The translations under genes were made by a program, and so were the position numbers. A model generated the notes under the pieces. It saw nothing but the letters and a program-made list of their open reading frames with translations, was not told the DNA's origin and made no database searches. Source: Phaseolus vulgaris (Eukaryota > Streptophyta > Magnoliopsida > Fabales > Fabaceae). From it: 64,000 nucleotides of DNA. Positions within the stretch are counted from its first letter, which is position 1, and each line of letters starts with the position of its first letter. Shown in pieces: positions 9,381-23,134 of this stretch. The DNA lies in assembly GCF_000499845.2 (NCBI RefSeq), contig NC_023755.2, forward strand, positions 1,877,530-1,941,529, given 5' to 3'.

Positions 9381-11944
9381 TTGCCCATCCTTAACAAAGA
9401 CAATTGTGTATCGACGTGGATAACATTACTCTGGTCCGACGTCCACACATATACATATATTTTTTTTAAATAAATGGGATACAGATGCACAAAAGCTTCA
9501 TCAATATTCAAGTTAGATTATTATGTGACCAATAAACTGGAGAAATGCAATAAATACTAATGGGATAGGTAGAAAAATTTGTTATGACAGGTTTTGATTT
9601 TTTCGAATTAACAGAAATTATTTTTATACATGGATATAGTATATTCGTCGTATTTGTTAAAATAAGTTAGAAATTCTTAAATATAAATATGAAAATAATA
9701 CTATTTTATTTAATTTTAAAGATTAGTTTATTTACAATTTGTCATTGGTATTATATAATATAGATCTAAATTCTCTAATTTCTTTTTAAAAAAAAATCTT
9801 GTAATTTAACTATTAATATTAATAAAATCAAATTTTAATTTTAATTTTACTAGTTTTATAAAAAAAAATACATTGATGAGATATTTATGGAGTTTTTTTT
9901 AAATCCCTACCATATTTTTTAAAAAATTAAAAAAATCTAAAAAATTAAATAAAATTAAATATGTTAATAAAAGTAAAATCAGTAATTAATTGTATCTACT
10001 AAAATAGTTACTTATAGATGCAATTAATTGTATCCTCTGATCCCAAAGTATCCTTAAAAAAATGGGAACCTTTTCTCATAGGTTTTGATTTTTTTTTTTA
10101 AATTGAGTAAAAGTATTTAATAATTTTGTATTAATTATTAACTTATGATAAAAAAAGTGAATATAAATTTGTTTGTCTGTAATGATTTGTTTCATAGTTT
10201 GTTGTTTGAGTATGTGTATATGCAATTTTTTGTTGAATATGAAAAGCAACCTATAGAGAAGAAAGCAGTAGCAGAGGAAATCTTTTAGAATTTCATGAAG
10301 CAACATGAAAGGATTGCTTTCACAGGTCAAATACAAAAGCAACTATCCATCTAAATAAAATCCCAAAGAAAAGCAGAGCAACAAACATGTATCATGACTT
10401 TTTATTTGTTTCGTCCAATCTTATTGCATCAACCATGTGTTACCGTGTCTAAGAAAAAGAAAGAAAAGTATACCTGTTCTTTTACAATACTTACAATTTA
10501 CAAAATAATATATATTAAAGTAATGAGATGAATTCTCCATTTTTATTTTGCATCAATAATATATGCATGCAAATAATTTTCACCAAATAAGACTACTGGA
10601 AAGACCAAATCTTATAATTATCATTAGATAAAACTCTAGCTTTCCAAATTAAATCAGATTTGATATCTATGTTTTATTTTCCAAATAAAAGATGTTTTGG
10701 ACTGGGACGGGAATTTCAGTGGCAGCATTTATAGAGTATGTTGGGATACAAAGTTGAAAGTGGTTAATAAAAGCTTTTACTGAAAAAGGCTATTTCTAGA
10801 AGAGAAAATTTTAAAAGAACTTGATTTTATATCCAAACAAGAACTAAGGCTTGAGCATTCAACATCTGACCTTTCTAATTTTCATTCGATCATATAGATA
10901 TTTGTTTCACCAAGGTATGTAGGTACCATTCATACCTGCTTTACATCATTACACAGCAACGATGAATATATAGTAGAAGCATTTGCATATGTTATGTAAC
11001 TAAAAAAGCAAAGGAGGAAGGTGAACCTCAGATTTCAAAACTCCCTTTTTCTAATCATTTTTTCCTATTGTTGAAAGCCAGGTAAAAAAACAAAACCAAC
11101 TTTACCATTCAGAATCATGTAAACCCAAAAAATTGAAAGAGTGAGCATTCCCATCATGTTAGGACTATCTCTTACCTGCAAGGAAGGGCATTTCAAAATG
11201 TAACAATTATCAGTACGTAATCGTTTTTTTCTCTTTCCATTTTAAAAATTAATCACTAATCATGCTGAAAAATTGCTGCTAAAGTGTTCAACTTTGTCTA
11301 AAAAACTAGCAATTTTTTTAAAATACATTTTCCATGAAAAAAAATATACAAATTTAGACAAGTTATTCAGTTTAGCAATAGTTTGTTTACACAATTACTG
11401 AAATTTATTTTTAAAAAAGGACAGCATGTGTAAAACATTGCATTATCCCCCAATGCCACAGGCTAAAGTAGAAGGCTGGTACCCGAGTTAAGGGGAAACT
11501 CGAACCAATTAACTATGGTCAGGTCAAATTGGCTAGGTTTCTCAATAATATAAACTAACCTAGCTTGAAGCAAACCAATCAAATTTAGGTCAGGTTATGA
11601 TATTGGTTATGAATATTTATATATTTTTTAAAACTTTGACAGAGAAAATTAAATTAAATAGTAAGGAGATTTCAGATTGTGTATTTAAAAAATTTAAAAT
11701 ATTATTCATAGAAGAAAAAAACTGCAGTTCAAGACAGTTTGAACTCAAGTGGTTCGACTGTATGAGTATGACCTCAATAATCGTTGGTTACATCCCTGTG
11801 GACCTGATTTAACCAGTTTATCCAAACTAGAGGTATTTTGGTTAGGGTTCATCAATCTATCCGGATTCTTGATGACCCCATAGAACTTGCAATGCAATAT
11901 TTGAACAGAGAACTACAGTAATTATCGAAACTAACCTTTAAGAG
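9381..11944. other. Intergenic DNA, 3' flank of the telomerase gene
   Basis: No gene is visible. The part up to about 10,080 is poly-A/T rich. The part from 10,380 to 11,940 has more balanced composition and may hold the 3' untranslated region and downstream flank of the minus-strand TERT gene, whose stop codon is at 11,945-11,947. Confidence 0.5.
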
Positions 11945-14900
11945 CTAATACTTGATGTCCCAAAGCAGAGAGGAATTTTTGGTATCAATCGCATATTTAA
12001 GATCAGGTGACACCCTCCCAGACATTCTATGTGATAACAACCTTGACTTCAAAACAGCCAGCAACTCCTTATGACGTGATTCCTTTCTCTTGAGTACTTG
12101 TATGTAAGCATGGAATCCAAGCCATTCCACTTCTTCCTTCTCCAACTCCAGAATCGGCTCTACATCTGAATTAAGACTCATGGAGCACATCCTTTTCTTT
12201 ATCAGCATATGCATATATCTGGCAGTTCAGCATGAAAGAAAACAATTGATTAATGGTTGTATACTCCATAGAGTTGAAGTATTCAGAAAGAAATACATAA
12301 TCATTTGATCGAAAACTCATGCAGAGCATTAGTTTGATGAAAAATAATAGGTTAGACACTTCAGAAAGAAAACTACATAATAATTCATTGATTCTGAAAA
12401 GTAAAAAAGATAAAAGTTCAGGGTGCTGCTGACTAAGTATTTCTAGAGTTAAGCTAAACAAGTTTCCTAACTGACTAGTAAGATCAAACTGTCACCAAAA
12501 GACTGGTTTAGATCCATCTGTCAACTAACTAACGACTTATAATTACACAAACTTAAGGTAAAACATACAGTATAAACATGTGTATGTTAGGTGCTAATTC
12601 ATCCGAGAAAGTATACTCTGATAAGAAAAGTCTATCAAATCAAAATGAGAAAAGGCAGTCTTAATATAAGCTCGAAGGTAAGATCATGATATTACATTCA
12701 TACCTCAAAGATCCCTGAATAATGTTTGAACAATATCTTTTGTGAAGTTTGAAGATGAATGATAGATCCCGAATATAACAATGAAACTTCATTGCACATA
12801 ACAGAAATACTTGAAAAATATTTAATCTGACAACAGCTGCTGAATTTATATTCGAATCAAAGAATATCGGGTGGCATTTAGGTCTTAGAAAGAGACGCAG
12901 CTTCTCCTTAAGATTAATGCCTGGTTTACCTTGCCAGCGAACAGTAAGTGTGGAGCTTAAATGGTTACCCAAGTACCTGTTAGGCACATGGAATGGAACT
13001 ACTTATTTCAAGGAAAAAAACAAAATCTTATCAAAATTTGTAATAGAACTCAAAAAATCTTATCAAAATTTGAAACTCTACACTCAAAATGATTAATAAA
13101 CATAGAAGAAGATGCCTATCTATCAAAAATGCTAATTATGACAACAAGATCTATCAAAAAGCTTTAAAAGAATATTAACCTAGTGTAGTCAGCCTGAATT
13201 TCCATAGTGGAGCAATTGATAAGAAGACCACTCCATCGAAGAAATGAAGTAGCACCATCTTCACCCACATAAACCCTGTTCAATGAGGAACCTGATATCT
13301 GTTCTACATCAAAGTTCGCACCAAACTTTTTCCCATTCATGTAGCAATTGTAACCACGAAACCCTCTTTGTAGCCTGGAGAAAAAGCTATCTGCCTGCTT
13401 TTTAGAGGTTGATATGAAAAGGAAATCATCAATAAATCGCATTAGCATGTAAGAGGAAGATGATACTTTATCATCACAGTTGGTTTGCCCATCATCATTC
13501 TCCTTGCAGCTACCAGATTCAAGAGTCTTTTCAAGAAATGGAAATATTATATGTTTCTCCAAATGTCCATAATACATGGAACAAAGCAAAGATGACAAAA
13601 TTCCTCCCTGGGGAATACCAATATCTTGCAAGTAAAATTTTCCATCAAACTGCAACACATTGTGCTTCACATGCTCCGTAAGATATGAAAACAGAACTTT
13701 CTTTTTTACAAGCTTACACCGTTCCTGATATAATACACGAGTTTAAATTAAGTAAAAGAATTTTTAAAGTAAAACTTGTTGGACATAAATAATCATATAC
13801 TTTGAGAATTTACCACAATTTCTTTGAAAGTAAAACAATACTAAGACATTATAGCTTGAGAAATATGTACAGTTTGGCAATTAGGCCGGCTTACCCCATA
13901 TTTATATCAACCATATACATTTAATATTCCTAAAACACAATAAATTTAACCCACAACTCAATCGCTCTTATTGTTCTCAAAGATAGATGAGTCACAATTA
14001 GAACAATAGACTTAATTATTTCATTTATTTAAATTACATAGCATTAAACGATCATGTTTTGCTAGATTTGGATACGAGTACCAAAATCTCATAAAAAAAG
14101 CCACACTAGAGACATGGAAAAAAATGCATGACATTGCACTATAACTAAAATCTATGAGAAATTTGAGTTATCATTGTTAAGAATGAGATATCATTTGTCT
14201 GCTCTCTCTCCTTTCTAGTAGTTACAGGTCTCGTTTTGTGCCTTTAGAGATTTCACATCAAAATCTGTAGGGACTTGGATATTATGAGATGCTCAGTCCC
14301 AAATCGAGTGGTATGAGATTCTCGATGGAATATTTAAATATTGGTTGACCCCCTTAATAGCTAACTTTTAAGGAAAGGTTTCCCAAGTGCTTAGGTGTTT
14401 ATCAATTGGTATCAAAGCTGACTGTTGATGGAATGCTCGGTAGAGTAGAATAATTAAGCTTTTGGTTCTCCGCCTTTAACAATTAGATTTTAAGGGTGGG
14501 TTTCCCAAGTGCATAGGTGTTTATCATTTTCTTTTCTCCAAACTGTATTTCCTGCTGAGATTTGGACAAAAGACTGTCAACAATAGTAAAATTTCCTGCA
14601 CTGGGCTAAAGGTCATCAATATTAAGTGGGGTATGATATGCAACAGTGTTTTGGAGAAAATGAGGAACTATTTACTAAGGATGTTTCCATGAATTTGCAG
14701 GAAGCACTAGCTGACTAAGTTGTGGTATGATATGATAGACTGAAATTCTTTTACTTCTATATATGGTTTGAATGGAGAACATTAAAAGATAATAGGCTTA
14801 TTGCTTATTATTGCGCAATTGGATTAGCTTATTTTGATGAAACATCGCTTTTGTTTGCTGCATCCTGAGAAAGCTTTTAAAAAAAAGAAAAGAATGGTTC

Positions 14901-17900
14901 CTAGAAAAAGAAGGCAATACCAAACATGCATTTAGTCTTATTAGTGTTAGGCACGGACCTACACTTCTAGTACTAACATAGCTATCAATCTTGAATAGCA
15001 GTATAGAACAGCTGATCCCAAAACAGCCTCAACGGGAAAGCAAGTAGTGTGACGGCCACTATTACAAAATTTTATATACAATTTACATAATATATATACT
15101 AGAAATGTATACAATTTCCTAATGTATAAATAAATAGTGCAAATTAAATCATATTAACTGAGTAGAAAAGGATGCTTCAAATTGTCTTTTGTGCCCAAGC
15201 CAATGCCTGGACCATGGAATCTAGTATAAAAAGATAATTAAATAAAACAAAATGTCATTTTAAAATATGAGTAATTTTAGTGCCTTTCTGCAAGGGATAA
15301 AAAGACAGTTTAAATTAAGGAAAATTCTTCCTACACCCAATCTCAATCTTTTTGAACATGCACCCTACATAATTTTAAATTTCCAAAATTGCCCTTCATT
15401 CTGAAAATAAAATCTGAAATGGAAAATAATACATTCCAAAAAAGTTGATCCAGAAGAGATTATTGTGTTCCGGCATAAAAATCTGGAAATCAAAATCCCT
15501 TTCCAGATAAAAAAAATTGTAATACAAAAACTTCATTCCAGAAAAAAAAAATCAAAAACATATTCCCAAAAAGGGGTCCAGAATGTATTTTTACATGTAC
15601 CCCATTTTATTTAGGGGTATTTTTGTCTTTTCATACTAAAATTGGGTGCAGGAAGTAATTGCCTTAAATTAATATACATCTCCAATACCCAGTCCACATG
15701 TTAATTAATCATAAATAGGAGGAAAAGAAATATCATATTTATACATTTATGCTTGAATGTGTAAACTTGTGACAAAATTAAACAGAATAGATGATGACGT
15801 GACGTGCAGTATACACACCAAGTTGACTTTCTCCCATGAAAAATAATACCTGGTTAACAAAGACAGAATGCCGGGAATGAGCGGATGTAAATGAAGTGAA
15901 TCGTGTGTGACCATTGTTGCTTGTTTCATCCAACATTGTAAATTGCTTTTGAACCCACAAAGACTTTTTTGTGCAAACAACTTGATCACACTGCTTAAGA
16001 ATATATTCATCTTTCAGTAGAACATTTTTAACTATGCCAAGAAGGTTGTTCTGATCAATAGAATCAAATGCTTGCAACACATCAGATGTAACAATGAATA
16101 AATTAGGCATAGTTCCTGGTTTTTTCTTTTGGCCAACCAAAAATGGGCATAGTTTTTTGTAAACATCATTGTAGTCAAACACCGAAGAACCTAGCTTGTC
16201 AGGATTCTCGAACAGAATTCCTTTTAGAATAGTGTGGGCATCACGAAGAACAGAATTTACAGATGGATAACGTTTACACTTGATTTTCTGGTGGTTTACC
16301 TTCCCTTCGGTTCTACAATTCCGAACTCCCATAGTGGACAAAGACAATGGCATTGTTGACGAACCTTTCAGATTTGCCACCATCCTTACTCCATTTTCTT
16401 TGGGTTGAAGTCTAAGTTTTGAAAACCCAAATGGTCTACCTCTAAGAATATTATGTACAGCTACATCATCCAGGTAACTGTATCTCCGGTCTCTGAAGCA
16501 GGCAATAGTGTTAGCAACCAACTTTTCCCAAACTGGTTTTGGATAATAGTAAATATCTTGCTTCCCTTTCTCACTTTCAGTAACATAAAAGTTTGCTTGC
16601 AGCAAAGGTACAACCAGACAAGAGAAATACCAGAAGATCCACTTCTCCAACAGCTTGCGTTTGACAACATGCACAACATCATTCCTATTCTTGAATTCTT
16701 TATGAAACAATTCATTTTGCCCTTCTATATACTTTAGAACACGGGCATTTTTACTACTTAAGAAATATTTATTTGATAAGAAAGGAAACAATGATATTTT
16801 AAGTTTGTGCATGCATAGCTTTAAAGGGAATTTCTCAAATCTTCGTAGGTGTATGAACTTTGAAATATTTCTCCTCATTATTCTCCAAGCAGGAGGAGTA
16901 CCTAATATTTCCGAAGGAAGTAAACTCCTAGAAACAGCCCATATGAAAGATACAACTTGACTTTTTGAGCAGTATGAATTAAATTCATCAGATTGCGAAG
17001 ATATTGCTTCCAAAGTATCCACACAGTCTTTAGTACCCAACTCCTGATATTTCTTGCGCAAATTTGTCCCTGATTCATTGACCTGCAGTAAAAATTTAGT
17101 TTCAAAGGTATATGATATTTCTTTGAATATGGAAAAGTAAGAGTATCATAACTATTAGGAAAAAGCTACAAACTTGCAAGCACTAGAGAGATTCTAATTT
17201 CTATGTGTGAATCAACTTGAACACAAAAATGTACCCATGCACATCCACTGAGAATTCTAGGGAAAGTTATACATAACCTCACCAAGGAAGTGGAAACTTC
17301 TTGAATCAACCGACTAGCACTTTAGTATTCTAAAAGGGGGGGAAATATAACCTGAAGTCCGGAACTTGATCTTCTAATTTTATTTTTAACCAATGACGGA
17401 AAAACACAATGCTTATTCAAGAGTTTTGTATGCTGGCAACACCGTGTCCTACGAATGAGATGCTTAAACCACTTAACAAGAGAGTGATACCTGCAGAAAG
17501 AGCACTTAATTTTTTTTTAAATAATTACAATTTATAAGAAATTAGATAATTCATCATTGACTTAAATCTAGTATATCAAAAGATCATCTAAACTGCTCGA
17601 TGCGAATCGTTAGAAAACTGAAATAATAAAAGGAGCAATTCGAAAACATGAAGAAACAAGTGTAATTAAAATTGAAAGTGTAATAACATTCATATTTAAG
17701 AATGTGTTGTAATAAAAAGGGCCTGCCTGAACTTACAGGCATTCAGAGTCAATGAGACATGAGTCATTGCTGTGCAAACAAGACGTTGGCGGAGCACTCA
17801 CATTTACATCAGAGAAGCCAAAAATATGGCCAATGAGATGCTTTGAACAAGCCAAATTTGGCTTTAAGGAATATAAAATATCTGAAGATAATCAGTGAAG

Positions 17901-20900
17901 GAAAAAGCATACTATCTTTGAATTAGAAGGAGCAACACAATAGGCTCTTATGACATTATTATAATAGGGTAAAATAATGTCTTTAATACAAGGGTAAAAT
18001 AAAGTAATGTCTCTATACGGAATTTGAACAGCAAGAAATTGTGTAAGAATTAATAAAACAGTTCAAGCTTGAGCTTGTAAATATAGGAGCAAATCCATGT
18101 AAAGTATTAAAGTATCAATGATGAAGGGAAACCAAAATATCCCATCCAAGAAGTGCCAAGTACAACATTGAACGTCTTAGCTTTGGTGTATAGATAGGAT
18201 TGCTGGTAATTGTGTGTCTTGTACACATATGAGTACTCTTATTTATAGTGAAGAAAAACAAAAACAATAACTAAAAATGAGAAATGTTTGCTAAGATATT
18301 TCCCTATTTAATGTAATCAAATCATATCTCTAACATGGTGGATACTTTTCTTTGGAAGAACTGAATGAGAAGATTCCAGGCTATAAAAAATAGATTGCCT
18401 TTGGATATTGGTCCTCTTAGGAACAGCTGGAAGAGATTGCAAGATTAAACAGCAAGAACATTGCAATGACATCTGCAGCTAAACAACATTTAAGAAGCAT
18501 GTGAATATAAGATAAACAATTATTGGAAGATAAGTTATGCCAAATCAGCATTGAAATAGTAAATTACTGTTGGTGAAGATTGAAATAGATCCTATGGTCC
18601 TCTTGTAGCTCAGCATTAATAATTTTGGTAACGGAGTTGTAACCTACCATCAACATCTCAACGCTCACTCCATCATTAACATATTCCAAAACTATAATCT
18701 GCATTCTTCTGAAAAAAGGATTTACTGTAGAGTAACTAGAATCTGAATGAAGATATGTCCATCAACAGTTTTCATCAGGCAGGCTAGTTTCCGTTGCTTT
18801 TTTTTGAGATTTTGCTAGCTGGATTTTAAAGCTTGCCTGGAGAATATGCTTGAAAATATTGTAGGTCTTATGACTGAAGCAAATTCCTTTACTCTTTTAT
18901 GATGTTACTTTGTAACCTAAGGTATATTATTATGCCTCCTTTCTATCTTGGTGAACTTTTCTATTATGAAGAAAAAGTACTTTGTGCTGTGCCTATGGTA
19001 GATATGCTAACTTTCAGGGAATTCATTGCATGTTTCTCATTGTAATTAGTTACTTTTTTGCTCGTGGATTCCACCACGGTACAAATTTCTACACGCCAGA
19101 ATCTAGCTTTAGAGAATTACTATTTTCAATACCACTTATTGATGCAAATGATTATTGGAAGCAGACAATCTAAACTATTTCAGCACTTCATAAAAATATC
19201 ACATGATTCTATCAACAGTAAAGACCAAAGGTAAAAAACATCAAATATAATGGAAATAGATTAGAATATGTAACAAACTATGTGAACTTTTCTAGCACTT
19301 TATAAAAATATCCCGTGATTCCATCAACAGTAAAGATCAAGTATAATGGAAATAGATTAGATTACATTTCCTCCAGTTAGAAATGAACCGGACCAACTCA
19401 AGTACTCAACTACAACGTTAGCTAAATGAAGGATATTTCCCAAGTCTCATAAGGAGCACTATGTTCATATTCCGAGTCAATAAGGAATCTAATACCTACA
19501 ATATCAAAGTACAATGAAATGTCTTTAGAAGTTTAACTTCCTCTAAATGTTGAATGATTACAGAAGAGTAAATAATTATTATCATTATTGCACTATGCAC
19601 TGAATCCAAAAGAAGTAAAACAGCCTAAAGATTTCCTTCATTCTTATCAATCCATACAATTATAAAAATTATTACACAAAAAATTATCAATATTTTGCAT
19701 TGATGCTAATAAAAAAAAGTGTGGAGTACATGAAGAATACAAGTTCTATACAAAAATGAATCAAATACATACCAAAATTTCAGGACAAATGTTTGTAAGT
19801 GGCATTCTATAATAGTTGATCAAAACAATTAATCACCTTTGCATGATAACTTAAGCTGCTGGTGCTTGGCGGACGCAGGCAATCCGAACCAGTGGGAAGT
19901 ATATTGCAATGTATATTTAGACTATTTCCTTCAAGGGTTGACTGATTTTGCATTTTGCAACGGCGTCGCTGCCATCTAAATGGCCTACAACGCTTTCCTA
20001 GCCTAGGTGTAACACAATTTGAACCTTGTTTTCCTTCAGACTCCAACTTCCTTATTACAGTTTCAGTTCTTGTCGACTTAGGAACTTCAGAAACACTGAC
20101 ATCATAATTCCTGCTCCCATGATGCCTGATCAGTTGCATTGAAGACTTATCAGTTATGCCAAGGTTACTTGAAAAGCCCAGAGGATCATTGATACTACAA
20201 GAAATATCACACTTTCGTTTCTCTACTGGTAGGTCATCAGCATCAGCTCTCTTCCTCTTTTGCTCGCCTATTGCAAATAAAACCCATTATTGCAACATCT
20301 TACATTCCCAATATGTCACGTTTCTCGAACTAATGATTTAAGTTGTCAGGAAACATGACACAAGATAACGATAAGAATAAATTGGTTCAAAAACATCCAC
20401 AGTTCATTGATTTCTGAGTTTATCCATAACTGATATACAGCAAAGACAATGTTTACTGATTTCTCAAATGTGTCAATTTACATTAAAATCTTCTAAGAAT
20501 TTCTGAATTTCTAGACAAGTAATTTTAAGATCATAGAATCAAATACTGATCAACAGTCTGGCACTGTATGGAAGTCTAAATCAATAACAAAACCTTGTAT
20601 GCTTTAAGAAACACGGTGGATTTATGAGTTAGGATCCATTTATACCAGGTGTAATGTAAGTATGAAGACTTACACCCAATCCCAACCATTAATTTTATCA
20701 AATATGATGATGTTGAAAATTTAATCAGAGAAGATTTTACAACCATATCCATGAACTGATTCAAACCATCAGATATGATAAATTAATGGTAGGGATTTGG
20801 TGTAAGTCTTACACATATTGTAAGCAGGTCCTAATTGTGGATTTAAACATGCTAAATGCATATATATTATTGCAATAACAAAAATCATAGATAAACAGAC

Positions 20901-23134
20901 ACTTACCATATGCCTGATAGCCAAACCTTCGCGAACCCGTGAGCATATCAAAACATAGACGACTGATAGGAGGACCTCCCACCTGGTGGTGTTTTCCAAG
21001 GGGAGTTGCCAAGAATATTGATGTATTCCTTAGTAGGTAAATCATAAAATCATCCCCAACCTGCATTGATGAAAGTTTTTACCAAGTTTTGATAAGAATA
21101 AAGCATAAAAACTACATAAATCTAAACAATGATGATCCTAAAAATCTTTATATCATCAAATACCCTGCTTAACAGAAGACACCAAGATGCACTGGATAGA
21201 AGCTCCACAGTAAGGCTTGAACATTTACTCTGCATATGAAGTTCAAACGGGAAAACAAACACCCTAAATCATAATAGTCTTCATAAAAAATTGTATTATT
21301 GCATCCTTTGATATTCCTCCATTTGACAATTTATATCATGTCAACACTCAGTATTTAACTAAAATATCAGATAACAGACCTAGTGTGCAAACAAAAACCA
21401 TTAACAAGAATGCAACCTTGAGAGATGAAATAGCATAAAAGCCACTTAATTCGCAGTGCAAAACCATAGTTGAAGAACTAAGGATCAACAACGTCTTAAT
21501 TAATAAAACAAATCACTTTAGGTAGTACCGAATGAACGCAATTGCATTATAACTCCGTGAAATATCTAATCCATCAGTATGAATATACAATGGAAAAACG
21601 GCAACATAGACAACAAAAAAAACAATTCCCGAGTGTAAAAAATAACACAAATAACCTAAAAAATGGTACAATAGAAAGGAAGAAACTTGTCACCCTATCA
21701 TAACCAGAGCACAATACATTGGAATCTGCTGGTACCCTTTGATGCAGCATCTGTTCAATGGTCCTCTTTACAACCTGAAAGCCAAAAAAAGCATTTATAA
21801 ACCATTATCTCGAGGATTCTACCCAAAAAACCAAACCCCAACACAGGGGAAAGCATATCCTACATTTTTCAACAAGTAAACTGTCAAAAACAGAAATCAA
21901 ACAGTGATAACCATAATCTATAACGTTCAGAATGAAGTGGAAAACTGTATTAATCTCACTATGGGATGGAATTAAATATCCGAGTATCAGAAACCTAAAT
22001 ATAAATTAGCAGAAAACAATCAAGGAAACCCTCTATTTCCTTGCCCAAGCTAGGTTTAATTCTCAAGGACATATTTCCTCCCCGAGACCCCTCTCTCTGT
22101 ATAACAGATACCTCCTTCCCCCAACCATCATAGCCCCCTGCATCGTGCCTTCTCATTTTAACTATGTTTTTGGAACCTAACTCAACTCAACAAATCTGGT
22201 TTATTGGTAAGTAGTGTACCCCATTTATTTACATGTTCGTGACAATATCTCATAAGTTTATGTGAGACTTGGGTTGTTTTTCTAAGCACTTTTGGACTTG
22301 CAGCAGTAATAATATTATAAGTAGACAATAATGGATTAGACAAACTCTGACATCATATAATAAAATAATATGATATCAGAGTTTCTCCCAGTTATGTACA
22401 TTGTTATCTTGGTACTATCGCTAGTCTATTGGAACATTTTTCCCAATAATGATTAAGGATACAGTAGAAAAAAAAATTATTGTTCAGTTGATTGTTGAAT
22501 ATAATATATTGAGTCAGTTATTAACAGTCTAATGATTAAGAGGTTCTTATAATGCATTGCAGTCTTTTGTGTTGTCTAACTTTTTTTATTTGTCAGTTTT
22601 TTAGAAGGAGACTTATTGGTTCTTATAATGCTTACAGTTCTGCAATGTATCTATTTAAAACGCTATATTACTCTGAATAATAGGTATAAGAGAAAGAAAA
22701 AGTAAACTCATATAAAACACTATGATACACATTCAACGTAAAAACCTTAACTATGAGTGATTTGGATCTCTTTTTTCCTTAAATCTCACTTAACTTTCAG
22801 ATTTCTAGTAGCTCAAACTTGTACTCTTAAGATTTAGTACCTGATTTTGGGACAAGCCGGAGAGGGGGACGAAGACCGGGAGCGAAGGTGCGTTTTCGGA
22901 AACGACGACGTAGCACTGACTGAGGAGTTTGCGGTAATCGGAAGGATCGTCGGGTCGGAGGAGAAAGGACTTGGCGTCGAGGGTGCAGCCAAGGCAACGG
23001 CGTCCGTTGCAGCGGCAAAGCTGCGGCGGAGGAGGGAGCAAGGATGTGACGGTGTCGGAGAGGGTTCGCGCTCGGTGGCGGAACATGCGCCACAAAACGC
23101 CGGGAACCGATCGCTTGTTGCGCTTCCGTGCCAT
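11945..23134 (-). CDS. TERT: Telomerase reverse transcriptase, complete 12-exon gene
   Basis: TERT is the catalytic subunit that copies telomerase RNA onto chromosome ends in the nucleus. I place exons (5' to 3' on minus) at 22,841-23,134, 21,694-21,774, 21,164-21,229, 20,907-21,060, 19,837-20,267, 18,346-18,472, 17,737-17,881, 17,352-17,490, 15,850-17,082, 13,180-13,724, 12,704-12,976 and 11,945-12,218. All junctions are GT-AG and in phase, giving 3,762 coding bases and about 1,253 residues. The start MARKRNKRSVPGVLWRMF and QCRCNGRRCLGC match plant TEN domains. Basic stretches QKRKR (201-205) and RWQRRR (295-300) are candidate nuclear signals. The RNA-binding region has QVVSFIWAV (521-529) and T motif FYVTE (644-648). 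Motif 1 is LRLQPKENGVRMV (702-714), motif A has Asp813 in SDVLQAFDSID, motif B' has IPQG (927-930), motif C has Asp989/Asp990 in RFIDDFLF, and motif E has RWSGLLIN. The C-terminal domain ends SSLLWDIKY. Twelve exons agrees with Arabidopsis. Exon 6 (CSCCLILQ to SVLPKK) is the least certain. Confidence 0.96.
14230..14418 (+). mobile_element. LTR remnant with primer binding site, in TERT intron 9
   Basis: TCCCAAATCGAGTGGTATGA and the following bases resemble the start region of many legume LTRs. The segment ends at TTATCAAT followed by TGGTATCAAAGC (14,407-14,418), a near match to the initiator tRNA primer binding site. A related worn piece (GGGTTTCCCAAGTGCATAGG) repeats at 14,495-14,530. No coding region follows. 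It sits antisense to TERT. Confidence 0.45.
15319..15663. mobile_element. Mutator-like MITE in TERT intron 9
   Basis: This 345-bp element has imperfect terminal inverted repeats: the left end is GGAAAATTCTTCCTACACCC, and the right end read in reverse is GGCAATTACTTCCTGCACCC. It is flanked by a perfect 9-bp direct repeat TTAAATTAA (15,310-15,318 and 15,664-15,672), the target-duplication length of Mutator-like elements. Its interior has repeated TTCCAGA/TCTGGAA words and no coding frame. It lies 187 bases downstream (in transcript sense) of the exon 9 donor and leaves the splice sites intact. Relatives lie at 48,126-48,416 and 48,964-49,247. Confidence 0.75.

Noticed and set aside
15319..15663. 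Possible piggyBac-type insertion because TTAA flanks both ends
   Set aside because: The flanking identity extends to nine bases (TTAAATTAA), which fits a Mutator duplication better than a 4-bp TTAA target.
18545..18705. Open minus-strand stretch in a TERT intron (LEYVNDGVSVEMLMVGYNSV and onward)
   Set aside because: It is short, does not resemble any TERT sequence, and would not fit the phase between exons 5 and 6. Probably chance or old debris.
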